Below the pieces are notes generated by a model. The model searched no databases. It was given only the letters and a program-made list of their open reading frames with translations, and had not been told where the DNA came from. Position numbers and translations under genes: made by a program. From Paenibacillus marchantiophytorum (lineage in GTDB: Bacteria; Bacillota; Bacilli; Paenibacillales; NBRC-103111), in contig NZ_BMHE01000044.1 in the NCBI RefSeq assembly GCF_014640555.1, positions 1 to 63,816 on the forward strand: DNA of 63,816 nt, in the 5' to 3' direction. Numbering within the stretch: the first letter of the stretch is position 1; each line of letters opens with the position of its first letter. Positions 17,539-27,509 of the stretch are shown here, piece after piece.

Positions 17539-18483
17539 TTAAGCCGCGACATCGCGCCGCCGAAATATTTCCCAAGAAAGCACGTTAAACAACACGAAGT
17601 GGAAGAGCAATACCGTAATCGAGAAGCCCAGCGTCATGCCCTCAGCCATCGGTTGCCCAGCCAAATATGGCGTTAAGTCCGTGTTGGCAAATAAGAAATA
17701 TTTGCCCCAGCTATATCTCATCAACAGCAGCGTTATGATCTGACCCGCAAACATAATGAAAATGCTAAGCCCAATAGCGAGCGATGCACTGCGAAATACC
17801 GTGGAAATCATAAAAGCCAAGGTGACAATCATCACAAGCTCAATCAATTTCAGGGCATACGTCGCAAACACAAACACAAGCATGCTTTTCTCTTGCACCT
17901 GACCAGCAGCATTCACCGTCAGATGCGGGAGACTGAGACTTTGAAAGCCGTAGAGAAATCCATTTGCAATAAGCGAACTTAGAAAAAGCACGACTAAGAG
18001 CGTAGCCGCGAATAACAAGGTAGTCACATATTTGGATAAGAGAATCTTGGCTCGACTCGCTGGTCTGATTAGCAGAAGCTTGATGGTCCCCCATGTAAAT
18101 TCCCCCGCTACCATATCGCCCGCAATAATAACGGTGAACAACGTTACCAGCATGATGAGCCCTGAAGTCCCTAGAACACCGCCCCAAAGCGTATTTTCGA
18201 GCGGTTGATAATTATGATCCAACCTGTATTGCTGCTCAGCCAATTCTTCTTTCAAGTCCTGCTTTATTTTGTCCGGCAGATCCGGATTCTGCAATTCCCT
18301 CGTATTATGTTCAATGGTTTCAGCAGCTCTTACTTTCCATTTATCGGATGTATCGCTATTCGGATGCGAAAATATGGAAGCCATCACAACAATCGCAATC
18401 AACAGCCCGCCAAGAATCCATGTGCGCAGCCGGCGATAGATTTTCATTTGCTCATTTTGAATTAAATTAAACAATCGGGTCAC
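17539..18483 (-). CDS. ABC-2 type transporter permease
   Basis: 314 aa with an N-terminal membrane helix (TWILGGLLIAIVVMASIF), a 70-residue extracytoplasmic loop rich in charged residues, and five further hydrophobic segments. This is the topology of NatB/BcrB-type ABC-2 permeases. It overlaps the ATPase gene by 17 nt, so the two are translationally coupled and form one exporter. The divergent two-component system at 19514-21538 suggests regulated expression, perhaps against a cell-envelope toxin; the substrate is unknown. Confidence 0.85.
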   Translation of the reverse strand: MTRLFNLIQNEQMKIYRRLRTWILGGLLIAIVVMASIFSHPNSDTSDKWKVRAAETIEHNTRELQNPDLPDKIKQDLKEELAEQQYRLDHNYQPLENTLWGGVLGTSGLIMLVTLFTVIIAGDMVAGEFTWGTIKLLLIRPASRAKILLSKYVTTLLFAATLLVVLFLSSLIANGFLYGFQSLSLPHLTVNAAGQVQEKSMLVFVFATYALKLIELVMIVTLAFMISTVFRSASLAIGLSIFIMFAGQIITLLLMRYSWGKYFLFANTDLTPYLAGQPMAEGMTLGFSITVLLFHFVLFNVLSWEIFRRRDVAA

Positions 18484-19402
18484 TTCCCGTCATTTCTAAG
18501 AATTGATCTTCCAGCGATTTCGTCGCAGCCCGTATACTGTAAACATTCAGACCAGCTTCTACAAATCGCTTGTTCCAAACTGCTGTTTCTTGCTTGTCCA
18601 GCGTCAGAATAAGGACATTCCCCTGAACTTCGTTTCTCAAATCATGACTTGCTGCCAATTTAATCGCCTGATCGATCGCATCCAGCTCAAAGGCCACCTG
18701 CTGTCTGCCATCCGCCTGCGCGAAATCTTTGATCAACCTGACATCCACGAGCTTCCCGTTCTGAATAATGGCAACTCGGTCGCACATCAGCTCCATCTCC
18801 GCGAGCAAATGACTGGACACGATAACTGATATCCCTTCCTCCCGAGTAAGCTGTCGCAAATGATCCCGCAACTCCCGAATCCCTGCCGGATCTAATCCAT
18901 TCGTGGGCTCGTCCAAAATGAGCACCTCCGGCTTATGCAATAGCGCTTGCGCAATCCCTAATCTCTGACGCATGCCCAGCGAGTAGGTTTTCACTTTGTC
19001 ATGAATGCGATTTTCCATTCCGACCAGGTCAATGACTTCTTGAATTCGCTCCTGCCCGATGCCGGGGAACATTCTCGCATAATGGACCAAATTGTGATAG
19101 CCACTCATAAACTTATACATTTCCGGGTTCTCTACAATCGCGCCAACATGACGAATCGCTTGTTCAAAATGGGTTCGAATCGAATATCCCCCAATCCGAA
19201 TATCCCCCTCAGTAATGGACATCAGCCCGACCATCATCCGAATTGTTGTTGTTTTCCCCGCCCCATTGGGGCCCAGGAAGCCAAAAACCTCGCCGCGTGG
19301 AACCTCAAAACTGAGTTGATCAATAATCGTTTTGGAACCGATACGCTTCGTAATGCGCTCGATCTGAACAATCGGCGCTCCAGCGTCTGTTGTAACGGCC
19401 AT
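18467..19402 (-). CDS. ABC transporter ATP-binding protein (BcrA-like)
   Basis: 311 aa with Walker A (GPNGAGKTT), the signature YSLGMRQRL, Walker B (VLILDEPTNGLDP) and a switch histidine (VIVSSHLL). The C-terminal 80 residues resemble the extension of BcrA/CcmA-type drug-export ATPases. Ribosome binding site GGAGAGGAG lies upstream of the ATG. It pairs with the permease at 17539-18483. The promoter region is shared with the divergent sensor kinase gene. Confidence 0.92.
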   Translation of the reverse strand: MAVTTDAGAPIVQIERITKRIGSKTIIDQLSFEVPRGEVFGFLGPNGAGKTTTIRMMVGLMSITEGDIRIGGYSIRTHFEQAIRHVGAIVENPEMYKFMSGYHNLVHYARMFPGIGQERIQEVIDLVGMENRIHDKVKTYSLGMRQRLGIAQALLHKPEVLILDEPTNGLDPAGIRELRDHLRQLTREEGISVIVSSHLLAEMELMCDRVAIIQNGKLVDVRLIKDFAQADGRQQVAFELDAIDQAIKLAASHDLRNEVQGNVLILTLDKQETAVWNKRFVEAGLNVYSIRAATKSLEDQFLEMTGSDPIV

Positions 19403-19513
19403 TTCACTCTCTCCTCTCCTGCTGTGAATAAGTCATATGACTGCATTCACTATGGTTTTCTGCAAATTTTATGTACAATGATCTCATATGATCTTGTGCA
19501 AAGGAGTCCTTTT

Positions 19514-20716
19514 ATGATCCAAAGAAGACCGTGGCACGGTGTCGAATGGTCCTTATTTATCGTTTTAACCGGATCTGTGCTGCTTGGCTTGTTGTATGCG
19601 CTTCTGCATATGAGTGAACACGCACCCATTACCACCATCCAAACAATATTAGCGATTCTCCTCTCCTATGGCGTTCCGTTTTTATTCTGGAGACCCAATT
19701 ATATCAACTCAACTTGCTATCCCATTGCAGTGCTGCTAACAGGCATTCCACTACAAATCTATTTATCCTGGATGCAAGTGGATGCTTATCTTACTATTAA
19801 TTGCCCATTAATGGTCATTGGATTCCTCACTGATCGAAAAAATGCATGGTGGACCGCTCCGGTCTTCATAGTCGCCATGCCAGCAGCCTACTATTTCATC
19901 CTACACAATGGAATGGGGATTGGGCAATTATTCAGCATTATTTTAAATGCGATCCTATTTTTTTCCATTGGACTTAGCTTGCAGCGCGTCGTGACCTCGA
20001 ACGAGAAAACCGAAAAGCTTTTAGCCGAAAACCAACGTCAATACCTTTTGATCCATGAGCAAAATAATGCGCTTGAACAGTACGCCAACCAAATTGAACA
20101 GCTAACGCTTCTGGAGGAGCGCAATCGGATGGCCAGGGAACTGCACGACACCGTTGGACACACCTTCACCTCCGTGATTATGGGGATGGACGCCGTCTCC
20201 TATCTGATCGAAGCTGCGCCGGACAAAGCCAAAGCAAAACTGGATGTTCTAAGGGGCGTAACCCGCAACGGGCTTGAAGAAGTACGCCGAAGCATTCATC
20301 AAATGGTCCCCAAAGAGGGAGATCTGCAGCTCTCCCAACAATTGACGAGACTCGCTAACGAATTCGCCCTCCATACCGGGACCCAGATCAAATTCACAAC
20401 AAGCGGCGACGAATACGACATTCCTAAGCAAACCAAACTGACGCTTATTCGCTGCTTGCAGGAGTCGCTGACCAATGCCAAGCGGCATGGCCGAGCCGCC
20501 TCCGTCGAAATCGCACTGTCCTACACCGTTGATCAAGTCCAAATTCGGATCGAAGACGATGGTGTCGGCACCGATCACCTGAAAGTTGGCTTCGGCATCA
20601 ATGCTATGCAGGAACGTATAACTGCCGTACAAGGATTACTGCAAGTCAGCTCCTCTTTAAGTCAAGGCACTATCGTTCTTTGCTCTATTCCTGCCAAACA
20701 ATTGTCTTCTCTATAG
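19514..20716 (+). CDS. Sensor histidine kinase, HisKA_3 (NarL/LiaS-like)
   Basis: 400 aa: four or five membrane helices in residues 15-150, a short coiled coil, the phosphoacceptor box ARELHDTVGHTFTSVIMGMD, and a HATPase domain with the G box GFGINAMQERI. HisKA_3 kinases pair with NarL-type regulators, and one follows 132 nt downstream. AAAGGAG lies 8 nt before the ATG at 19514; the much longer reading frame upstream is antisense to the ABC ATPase gene and was not used. The divergent ABC exporter is the likely target. Confidence 0.9.
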   Translation: MIQRRPWHGVEWSLFIVLTGSVLLGLLYALLHMSEHAPITTIQTILAILLSYGVPFLFWRPNYINSTCYPIAVLLTGIPLQIYLSWMQVDAYLTINCPLMVIGFLTDRKNAWWTAPVFIVAMPAAYYFILHNGMGIGQLFSIILNAILFFSIGLSLQRVVTSNEKTEKLLAENQRQYLLIHEQNNALEQYANQIEQLTLLEERNRMARELHDTVGHTFTSVIMGMDAVSYLIEAAPDKAKAKLDVLRGVTRNGLEEVRRSIHQMVPKEGDLQLSQQLTRLANEFALHTGTQIKFTTSGDEYDIPKQTKLTLIRCLQESLTNAKRHGRAASVEIALSYTVDQVQIRIEDDGVGTDHLKVGFGINAMQERITAVQGLLQVSSSLSQGTIVLCSIPAKQLSSL

Positions 20717-20848
20717 ACATTTCACGACCCCTGTGTCCGCGTGGTACAATGAGGCTGCTGCCATTCTAGTCTGAAATACCCAGCCTGAATACCCAGCTGT
20801 AACCATCATGCCAGCTAGCTGGCGATAAACGCTTAGGAGGCGTCTGCC

Positions 20849-21538
20849 ATGAACACCACCCCACTCAAACTGCTCCTGGTCGATGATCAGGATTTAATTA
20901 GAGAAAGCCTGCATATCGTACTCGACATGGATCCGGATATTCAAGTCGTAGGTCTGGCAGAGAACGGCCGCGTCGCTCTCAAGCAATGCGAAGAGCAGCA
21001 GCCTAACGTCGTGCTGATGGACATCCACATGCCTGTCATGGACGGCGTCGAGGCTACCCGGCAAATCAAAGCCACCTGGCCTGATATTCGCGTCATTATC
21101 TTGACCACCTTCCAAGAAATCAGCTATGTCGTTGACGCGCTGGGGGCCGGGGCCGAAGGCTATTTGCTCAAAGCCATTCATCCCAAAGATCTTGCAGCCG
21201 GCATCAAATGGGTGCATCAAGGCGGTACCCTCATTCCGCAGGATATCGCCAAAATGCTTGTGCAGCAAGCCCGAGGCGCTGCCGAATCAACTACATCTGA
21301 CGCTGGTCAGAAGCCCGTCGCCGAAGAGCCTGCTCGCATCGATGCCTATGGACTTAGCGAGCGCGAAGTTCAAGTGCTTCATTGCATCGCCGACGGCCTG
21401 AACAACAAAGAAATTGCTGAGAAGCTATTTCTTTCCGAAGGCACCGTGAAGAACTACATCTCCAGCATCTACTCCAAAATGGATGTTCGCGACCGTGTCC
21501 AGGCTTCGAAGAAGGCGCATGAGGAAGGGATGCTGTAG
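20849..21538 (+). CDS. NarL/LuxR-type response regulator
   Basis: 229 aa with a receiver domain (LLVDDQDLIRESL, phosphoacceptor in VVLMDIHMPVMDGV, conserved ILTTFQ and LKAIHP), a linker rich in A/E/P, and a LuxR helix-turn-helix (LSEREVQVLHCIADGLNNKEIA, SEGTVKNYISSIYSKMDV). Ribosome binding site AGGAGGCG is 6 nt upstream. The intergenic region to the kinase gene holds a candidate -10 box TACAAT near 20746 and the perfect palindrome CCAGCTAGCTGG at 20811-20822, so it may also be transcribed from its own promoter. Confidence 0.92.
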   Translation: MNTTPLKLLLVDDQDLIRESLHIVLDMDPDIQVVGLAENGRVALKQCEEQQPNVVLMDIHMPVMDGVEATRQIKATWPDIRVIILTTFQEISYVVDALGAGAEGYLLKAIHPKDLAAGIKWVHQGGTLIPQDIAKMLVQQARGAAESTTSDAGQKPVAEEPARIDAYGLSEREVQVLHCIADGLNNKEIAEKLFLSEGTVKNYISSIYSKMDVRDRVQASKKAHEEGML

Positions 21539-21640
21539 CTGGCTAGCTAAGCAAGCTACATAAGCCGCCTTATTTCTCAGCGCATCGAATCCTCCATCAT
21601 GATGGAGATCCCACAGCGCAGATTTGGGAAGGGAACAGAA

Positions 21641-21675
21641 AAAGACTTTGGCCAATTACGCCAAAGTCTTTTTTC
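21641..21675. terminator. Bidirectional terminator
   Basis: AAAGACTTTGGC pairs perfectly with GCCAAAGTCTTT around a 7-nt loop, followed by TTTT on the plus strand and preceded by A-rich sequence that gives a T-run on the minus strand. It separates the response regulator from the convergent SLH protein gene. Confidence 0.9.
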
Positions 21676-21695
21676 TGTTGTATCTACAAATTCAA

Positions 21696-24584
21696 TTAGT
21701 TGATAAATTGAACATATTGTAAAAATCTTTTCATCATCACAGTCGCTTGTGCTCTTGTCGCATTCGCTTGTGGAGCAAATGTTTGCTCCGTCAGTCCATT
21801 AACAATATTAGCATCAATTGTCTGAGCAACAGCCTTTTTAGCCCATTCACTAATGGCAGAACCATCGCCAAAACGAGCCAATTTATCTTCTTCATTGATG
21901 GATTTCGTTTCTTTACCGGCCAGTTTGATAGCGCGGGCGATCATGATCGCCATTTGCTCTCTGGAGATATCTTTGTCTGCCTCAAACAGTCCACCCTCAG
22001 TACCCTCAACCAATCCAACTTTGGCTGCGGTGCCAACAGCACCTGCAAACCAATCCGTTGCGTTTACATCCTTGAACTTCGCACTGCTCGCATCCGGAGA
22101 TAATCCTAATGCACTTACAAGCATAGAGGCGAACTGAGCACGGGTTACCTGTTGTTCTGGTCCAAAAGTGGATTCGCCAGTACCCTGAACAACGAATTTT
22201 GAAGCCAACAACTCAATGTCACTTTTAGCCCAGTGTTCTTTGACATCGTCGAACGATTTCTTCAGTTCCACGACTGTGTAAATACTGTTGTGTGACGATT
22301 TAAAAGTAATCTCTGATTTACCATTTACCTGAGTGATCGTAGCAGGAATAAAGACCATTTTACCTGTTTCCGGATCATAGGAAACAACCGTTGTCGTATT
22401 CGTATCTAACGTATTCGGAACAATAATCTTTCTTTCTACATACGTTCCGTTGAAATCATTGACCTCCGACTTCGAGCCGGATGCCGTTTGGGCTGTAATC
22501 GTAAACTCAATGGGATTCGCCAAAAGTGTCTTAATTGATGGGTTGGCTTGTTGAAGTGCTTCATATGATTTCTCGGAAGCCTTCGTCACGGAGATCGTTA
22601 TGGTCACATCATTCAGATCTTTATTCAACTTGCTCGCCAAATCTTTGAAAATGCTCACAGGCACATTATAATTTCCCACATCTGATTGAATATTAAGAAT
22701 GATCTTTGATTTATCGGCTATAGCCTCTTTCATAGAGGATGCCGGTATATCAATCTTAGCTCCGTTAGCTGCATCTTTAATCTCTAAAGTGAGTGTTTTG
22801 CTGTCTTTATCCGTTGCTTTAAGTGCGTCAATTGCTTTGCTAAAGGAATCTGCTTTCAGCAGAACTCGGGAAATTTCTTTGCCGTCTGCTCCTGATTCTT
22901 TTTTGACTGTTGATGCGTTTTCTTTCATTTTCACACCGTTATTGGTAGATTCGTGGTCGCTGGAGATGAAGCCTCCTCCGCCTCCTCCCATAATAACAGG
23001 TGTTGGTATCGTGTTTGGAACACTTGGAGCTTTTAAATTAACAGTTCGTACTTCTTCATATAATTGGTGAACAATAGATTCATAACTTTCAAAATAGGTT
23101 AGAGCAACGTTGGAGGTAGCAACACCTGCACTAAATTTGGAACCACTCCATACTGGCAATCTAATCTCATTCTTTCCACTTGTAGGAGACATCCTTAGAA
23201 CGTACTGTTGGTTTGCCTCAAGAGGATATTCTAGTTCAAAGGAAACAAGGCCTTTCCGCGCCGTTGATTCCGACCATTTAGAAATCCCCAAATATGAACC
23301 ATTCGATTTTTTCTCTAGTTGAAAGTCTGAAATAGATAGTTTGTCAGCTTGAACAGTTGTCGTGTTATGTTCACCTATGCCATAAATTGGCCAGCTATCG
23401 TATGGAAAGTATACAGAAATAACTTTCGATCTTTTCGTTGGTGTAAACACAACAATATCTTCTTTTGGCTCTAGCCAATGACCTGATTCTTTGTTACTAA
23501 ATTGCAACGTTGGATTGGTTTGAAAATTACTCGCCATTGAGATAGTTTCTAAATTTACGGTAGCGAATTTCCCTTCATAATCCAGATAAGCTGCAGAATT
23601 CCAAACATCAGTTTTGGGAACATATGAATCTCCCTCTGAATTAATTATTTCAATCGTATAATCAGTATTTGGTAAGTCAAATTGATAAACAAGACTATCA
23701 TACCCAGGAAAATCGCTATTTCCCCATCTGTAACCCTCAATAGAGTATCTCCCCAGTTGGGATTGCCCTGAGATAGTTTTGTCATGGAAGACCAAGCTTT
23801 GAATGATATTATTCTCTTTATCTTTTACAATAATTTTGGTGCCGTCCGAAGTCATCCCTTTAAAATGTAAATTCCCTTGATAGTGATACCCGTCAGGATG
23901 AGCGGCAGTTTCTAAAGTTACTTTTTCACTCTTTGCAGACTCATTGCCCATTACATCAATGGAACTGAATTGATATTCAATAGGACCAGCACCAAATACA
24001 TAAGATAAAGAAAGTTCCTTTTGGCTGCTACGTATCCAAGATTCACCGTAATTACCCGATGTTCCCCAATAGGCTCTTATTGATTTCTGAAAAGGGGAAT
24101 TCTCTGAATCCCAAGAAACTAACCACTGGCCATGACTAATCGTGGCATGCAGTCCCGTTGGAGGAGAAGGCACAGTACTTTTTTCATATGTATAGACATT
24201 CCCGATTACATTATTTAAAGTGGAGTACAGGGGAATCGAGTTCTCATAGACTGTTGCTGTAACAGGCATAAGATTTTTAAGTCCATTATTGGTTATCCCG
24301 TCCAAGTTATAATAAAATAGCCCTTGCCAATCTTGGGATGTAGGTCTTAAATTCTGAACAACCGATCTCGTCCCATAAGTCTCATCATTCACACTCACTG
24401 ACAAGGTTGGTTTATCGGAATAAATATATCCGTAAACTTCACCCGACGCAGGCAGAAACTGAAAACTAAAAATGCTGGCTGCAGATGCAATTAATGGACT
24501 ACATACATTCAGCATTAAGAACAAAACCAATACAGCTGAAAAACGACTTACAAATCTTGCAAAACTTTCTTGTTTCGTTAACAA
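21696..24584 (-). CDS. Large S-layer-homology (SLH) domain surface protein
   Basis: 962 aa. Signal peptide with core SAVLVLFLMLNVCSPLIASAAS, a fibronectin-III-like segment near residue 145 (PSPPTGLHATISHGQWLVSWDS), a long beta-rich region, a Gly/Pro linker (PTPVIMGGGGGGF), helical/beta domains with repeats near residue 600-780, and three C-terminal SLH modules (FDDVKEHWAKSDIELLAS, FKDVNATDWFAGAVGTAAK, FGDGSAISEWAKKAVAQ). SLH modules bind pyruvylated secondary wall polymer. The start is a TTG at 24584, 7 nt after GGGGAGGA; the longer in-frame ATG reading would put 25 hydrophilic residues ahead of the signal peptide. No enzyme domain was recognised. Confidence 0.88.
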   Translation of the reverse strand: MLTKQESFARFVSRFSAVLVLFLMLNVCSPLIASAASIFSFQFLPASGEVYGYIYSDKPTLSVSVNDETYGTRSVVQNLRPTSQDWQGLFYYNLDGITNNGLKNLMPVTATVYENSIPLYSTLNNVIGNVYTYEKSTVPSPPTGLHATISHGQWLVSWDSENSPFQKSIRAYWGTSGNYGESWIRSSQKELSLSYVFGAGPIEYQFSSIDVMGNESAKSEKVTLETAAHPDGYHYQGNLHFKGMTSDGTKIIVKDKENNIIQSLVFHDKTISGQSQLGRYSIEGYRWGNSDFPGYDSLVYQFDLPNTDYTIEIINSEGDSYVPKTDVWNSAAYLDYEGKFATVNLETISMASNFQTNPTLQFSNKESGHWLEPKEDIVVFTPTKRSKVISVYFPYDSWPIYGIGEHNTTTVQADKLSISDFQLEKKSNGSYLGISKWSESTARKGLVSFELEYPLEANQQYVLRMSPTSGKNEIRLPVWSGSKFSAGVATSNVALTYFESYESIVHQLYEEVRTVNLKAPSVPNTIPTPVIMGGGGGGFISSDHESTNNGVKMKENASTVKKESGADGKEISRVLLKADSFSKAIDALKATDKDSKTLTLEIKDAANGAKIDIPASSMKEAIADKSKIILNIQSDVGNYNVPVSIFKDLASKLNKDLNDVTITISVTKASEKSYEALQQANPSIKTLLANPIEFTITAQTASGSKSEVNDFNGTYVERKIIVPNTLDTNTTTVVSYDPETGKMVFIPATITQVNGKSEITFKSSHNSIYTVVELKKSFDDVKEHWAKSDIELLASKFVVQGTGESTFGPEQQVTRAQFASMLVSALGLSPDASSAKFKDVNATDWFAGAVGTAAKVGLVEGTEGGLFEADKDISREQMAIMIARAIKLAGKETKSINEEDKLARFGDGSAISEWAKKAVAQTIDANIVNGLTEQTFAPQANATRAQATVMMKRFLQYVQFIN

Positions 24585-24746
24585 TACAATTCCTCCCCTT
24601 GCATTTCCATTCTCTATAATTATCTTCATTATCATATAAGAAATGACATTATTCGACAATGATCAAATCCTAGATTTATACGAAATTCATAAGAACAAAA
24701 CATTAAGTTTTGACTAAATTTAAATATGGAGTGACTAACATTCAGC

Positions 24747-26414
24747 ATGCCTCTGCAAAAACAGCAAAAAAACCTATCAACTAATCGAAATGCTAGACTC
24801 TCTTTCTATCTGTTAAGTTTATTCATGGTCATAGCTTTCTTACAGCACGGACTGCTTTTTAAGCCAGAGTATTGGTTAATTGGCGTGCTTCTATATTTAG
24901 GTGCAAGTGCTGCACTTATCATGGGCAGGTTACCTTCTCACCCCTACTTCTATGTAGCAGTTTGTCTAGTTGGTTGGTATGTCCTAAGTACTTTTTATGC
25001 CATTAATCCGCAAAATGCGATCTCAGCTAGTGGGAAACTAGCTTTAGCCATCCCATTTCTTATTCTCGGAGCTCAACTAACACACAGCTACCGAGTATTG
25101 CTCATGCGTTTATTGATTTATGTAAGTGCTGGATGGGTGTTGATTGGTGGGCTGTTAAAGCAGTTTCGCGAGGGGCGTTTTGAAGGAACGCTAGAATATG
25201 CCAACTCATGGGGGGCTTTGTTACTCACAGCACTGATCATGCAAATCTCCTTAACTGCAATTAGCAAGAACAAAATGGATTACTGGATTTCAGCCATCTT
25301 GCTCATTGGCATATTACTGACAGGCTCCCGCACAGTCTTCTTAATTGCCCTCATTCTAATTCCGATACAACTCTTCATACTGAAAAAAAACTCGCTGCAA
25401 CCATGGTTACATAAAATGCAACTAAGATCACTCTACCTTTTTGCCATACCACTTATCACACTGATTTGTGCATTAGCCATTAGCCGTAATCTTACATGGT
25501 TGAATAGGTTCACCTCTATCAGCCCTCATGCTTCTGAGTGGGAAGCACGTCTTGGATACTACCGGGATGCCTGGCGAATCATCACAGGCTCCCCCTTTGT
25601 CGGCTACGGAGGAGGATCTTGGAACATTTTGCAATATCAGTTTCAGACTGCCGCTTATTCCGTGAGATATTTACATAATTTCTGGTTAGAAACCTGGATT
25701 GACGTAGGACTAATCGGTGTGCTGATGATCGTTCTTCTCATATTTCTAACCTTCAGACAAGCTATCACCCAATACAAATTTGTGACAAGTTCAGACAAAG
25801 CTTGGATTTTGGGTTGTTTACTCGCAAGCTGCGGGCTTTTGATTCATAGTACAGTTGATTTCACCTTCAGCTATCCGCTGCTCTTCTGTCTTTGGGTGCT
25901 TCTCGGACAATGGACAGCCATTTCACAACCGCTCGAAACAACAGATCGTACACCAAGATTAACGAGTCATCTTTCTGTACGGCTATCTGTAGTCCTTATC
26001 TTTATTACGGCTTCATTTGTCAGTATTCGTTTGGGGATTGCAGAGTCGTTACTTATTAAAGCCGATCAACGCTACGCTGCTCAAAAAAACAGCAAAGAAG
26101 CTATCCTCTTGCTTGAGCAAAGCAGCAACTATGCGCTCTTCCCGGCAGATCAGCATGACAAACTAGCCAGCCTATATCTAATCCGCTACCTCGCAAATAA
26201 AAGCTCAACGACAGATATCAAACGAGCAGAGATGGAGGCTAATCAAGCTTTAGCGATAAATCCCAAGGATCCTCATCTGCTTTTCTTGCAAACGCAAATT
26301 GATTATGTCATAGGTAACAAGGTTAATGCCGTAGAGCGATTAAGAATACTGCAGCAGCAATTCCCTTTTCGTGCAGACATACGAGACGAATATGCTAAAT
26401 GGACAGTTCGATAA
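24747..26414 (+). CDS. O-antigen ligase/polymerase-like membrane protein (Wzy_C family)
   Basis: 555 aa with ten or more membrane helices, the family periplasmic loop (GYYRDAWRIITGSPFVGYGGGSWNILQYQ and YLHNFWLETWIDVGLIG) and a C-terminal TPR-like soluble part (AEMEANQALAINPKDPHLLFLQTQ). Members ligate or polymerise glycans on the outer face of the membrane; in Paenibacillus such genes serve S-layer or wall glycans. It is divergent from the SLH protein gene, which may be a glycosylated client, but that is inference. The ribosome binding site GGAGTG is 13 nt upstream, rather far. Confidence 0.8.
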   Translation: MPLQKQQKNLSTNRNARLSFYLLSLFMVIAFLQHGLLFKPEYWLIGVLLYLGASAALIMGRLPSHPYFYVAVCLVGWYVLSTFYAINPQNAISASGKLALAIPFLILGAQLTHSYRVLLMRLLIYVSAGWVLIGGLLKQFREGRFEGTLEYANSWGALLLTALIMQISLTAISKNKMDYWISAILLIGILLTGSRTVFLIALILIPIQLFILKKNSLQPWLHKMQLRSLYLFAIPLITLICALAISRNLTWLNRFTSISPHASEWEARLGYYRDAWRIITGSPFVGYGGGSWNILQYQFQTAAYSVRYLHNFWLETWIDVGLIGVLMIVLLIFLTFRQAITQYKFVTSSDKAWILGCLLASCGLLIHSTVDFTFSYPLLFCLWVLLGQWTAISQPLETTDRTPRLTSHLSVRLSVVLIFITASFVSIRLGIAESLLIKADQRYAAQKNSKEAILLLEQSSNYALFPADQHDKLASLYLIRYLANKSSTTDIKRAEMEANQALAINPKDPHLLFLQTQIDYVIGNKVNAVERLRILQQQFPFRADIRDEYAKWTVR

Positions 26415-26494
26415 AAAGGTGCAACCCCCCATCCATGCTATCAGGATTTCCTCCAGCTAATTGTGCCGCAAACAAAGAATAGTGCCCACTTAAA

Positions 26495-26568
26495 AGGAAA
26501 AGCTCCTATAATTCAGCCCTTTCTCTCGTTTTAAGCGAGAAACGGCAGAATTAACAGGAGCTTTTCCT
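26495..26568. terminator. Long nested hairpin between convergent genes
   Basis: AGGAAAAGCTCCT (26495-26507) pairs perfectly with AGGAGCTTTTCCT (26556-26568). Inside, AATTCAGCC/GGCAGAATT and TTTCTC..CG/GCGAGAAA extend the stem with few mismatches. It lies between the O-antigen-ligase-like gene (plus) and the coiled-coil gene (minus). No strong T-tract follows on either strand, so a role as terminator is likely but not certain. A second small hairpin, AACTGGA/TCCAGTT, follows at about 26604-26622. Confidence 0.6.
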
Positions 26569-26625
26569 CTAGTTAGTCTTGCTAGTGAAGAAACGGCACA
26601 TCGAACTGGAGGTTTTCCAGTTAAG

Positions 26626-27090
26626 CTACTCAAAGAGCTTCTCCAGGAAGCCTTTTCTCCGTTTTCGAATTTTGCTGTAGGTTCTCATTCTGGAGTAAGG
26701 CGCCTGCATGTCCTCATCCGCTTGTGTCTTGGATTCAGTTGCTTCCGGCGCTAGTTCGGAGGACTCGTCTACCTCCATTGTTTCTTCTTGAATCGCAGAC
26801 TGCTGCTGGACAACAATCGTCCGAACTAAATCCTCATGAAGCTTGTTTTCAAGTTGATGCCTGAATTGCCTAAGCAACTGCTCCTGCTGTCTGTTCTGAA
26901 GTTCAAACTGCTCATGAAGCTGCGACTGAAGTACCTCTACTTGCTTGGAAAGAAGCACGATGGCTTTTTGCAAAGAATTCAGATGCTGTGCCCCGATCGG
27001 TTCATGGAACTCTAACCCCTCTGGGTACTCCCCATTCTCAGCTAGCAGAGCGTGCAGTTCTGCTGACGTAATGAGATCTTCTTTCTTCAT
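26626..27090 (-). CDS. Hypothetical coiled-coil protein
   Basis: 154 aa not assigned to a family. Residues 1-35 (MKKEDLITSAELHALLAENG) could begin a small DNA-binding or dimerisation fold; residues 45-105 are a strong Gln/Leu-rich coiled coil (LLSKQVEVLQSQLHEQFELQ); then an acidic stretch and a basic tail (SKIRKRRKGFLEKLFE). The start at 27090 follows GGAGGAAAG by 3-6 nt; the track-like longer start MYGDGGKH lacks a site. A candidate -10 TACAAT lies near 27154. No partner genes are evident. Confidence 0.7.
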   Translation of the reverse strand: MKKEDLITSAELHALLAENGEYPEGLEFHEPIGAQHLNSLQKAIVLLSKQVEVLQSQLHEQFELQNRQQEQLLRQFRHQLENKLHEDLVRTIVVQQQSAIQEETMEVDESSELAPEATESKTQADEDMQAPYSRMRTYSKIRKRRKGFLEKLFE

Positions 27091-27264
27091 GTGCTTTCCT
27101 CCATCCCCGTACATCTTGCAACCTTAACCTTGACTGCTTCTTCATCTTATTGTACATGAAGTTCGGGAAATGTTCACGTTTAACTATTCTAATGAGGCAA
27201 ACCAGCTGACCGGCTTACTTGTAATCAATCTTCTATACCCCTTGCTTGCGTTATAAACTCTTCA

Positions 27265-27450
27265 TCACGTAGAAAGACTTAACTGATAAGGGAATAAATC
27301 AATCTTCTTCAATGTTTGTTGCGTTTCCTTTTCATTCTCAGGTACCTCCAGGGCAGCAACATGATAGAAGGCATCTGGTATATCTCCAAGATCAGCCACC
27401 TTGTCCCCTTTTATGGATTGACCAATTAGTAATTGTAACCCATTCTTGTA
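27265..27450 (-). pseudogene. C-terminal fragment of an unidentified protein
   Basis: A minus-strand frame without start codon reads FYKNGLQLLIGQSIKGDK, VADLGDIPDAFYHVAALEVP and ends YQLSLST. The composition and the KNGLQ...IG pattern resemble the end of a small extracytoplasmic domain (DUF4367-like), but this is weak. It begins immediately after the terminator of the RDD gene, suggesting that the rest was lost by deletion. The surrounding 27115-27264 holds no gene. Confidence 0.35.
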
Positions 27451-27483
27451 AAAAAGGAGCAGTGTCTAAAGACATCATGCTCC
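27450..27483 (-). terminator. Intrinsic terminator after the sppA-RDD operon
   Basis: On the minus strand GGAGCA and TGCTCC form the base of a stem with TGTC/GACA above it, followed by TTTTTT. It lies 27 nt past the RDD gene stop. Confidence 0.85.
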
Positions 27484-27509
27484 ATCATCAATCATCCTCT
27501 ATACTTGTC

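Noticed and set aside
19001..19513. N-terminal extension of the sensor kinase frame
   Set aside because: The extension is antisense to the ABC ATPase gene; the ATG at 19514 has a good ribosome binding site and starts the membrane domain.
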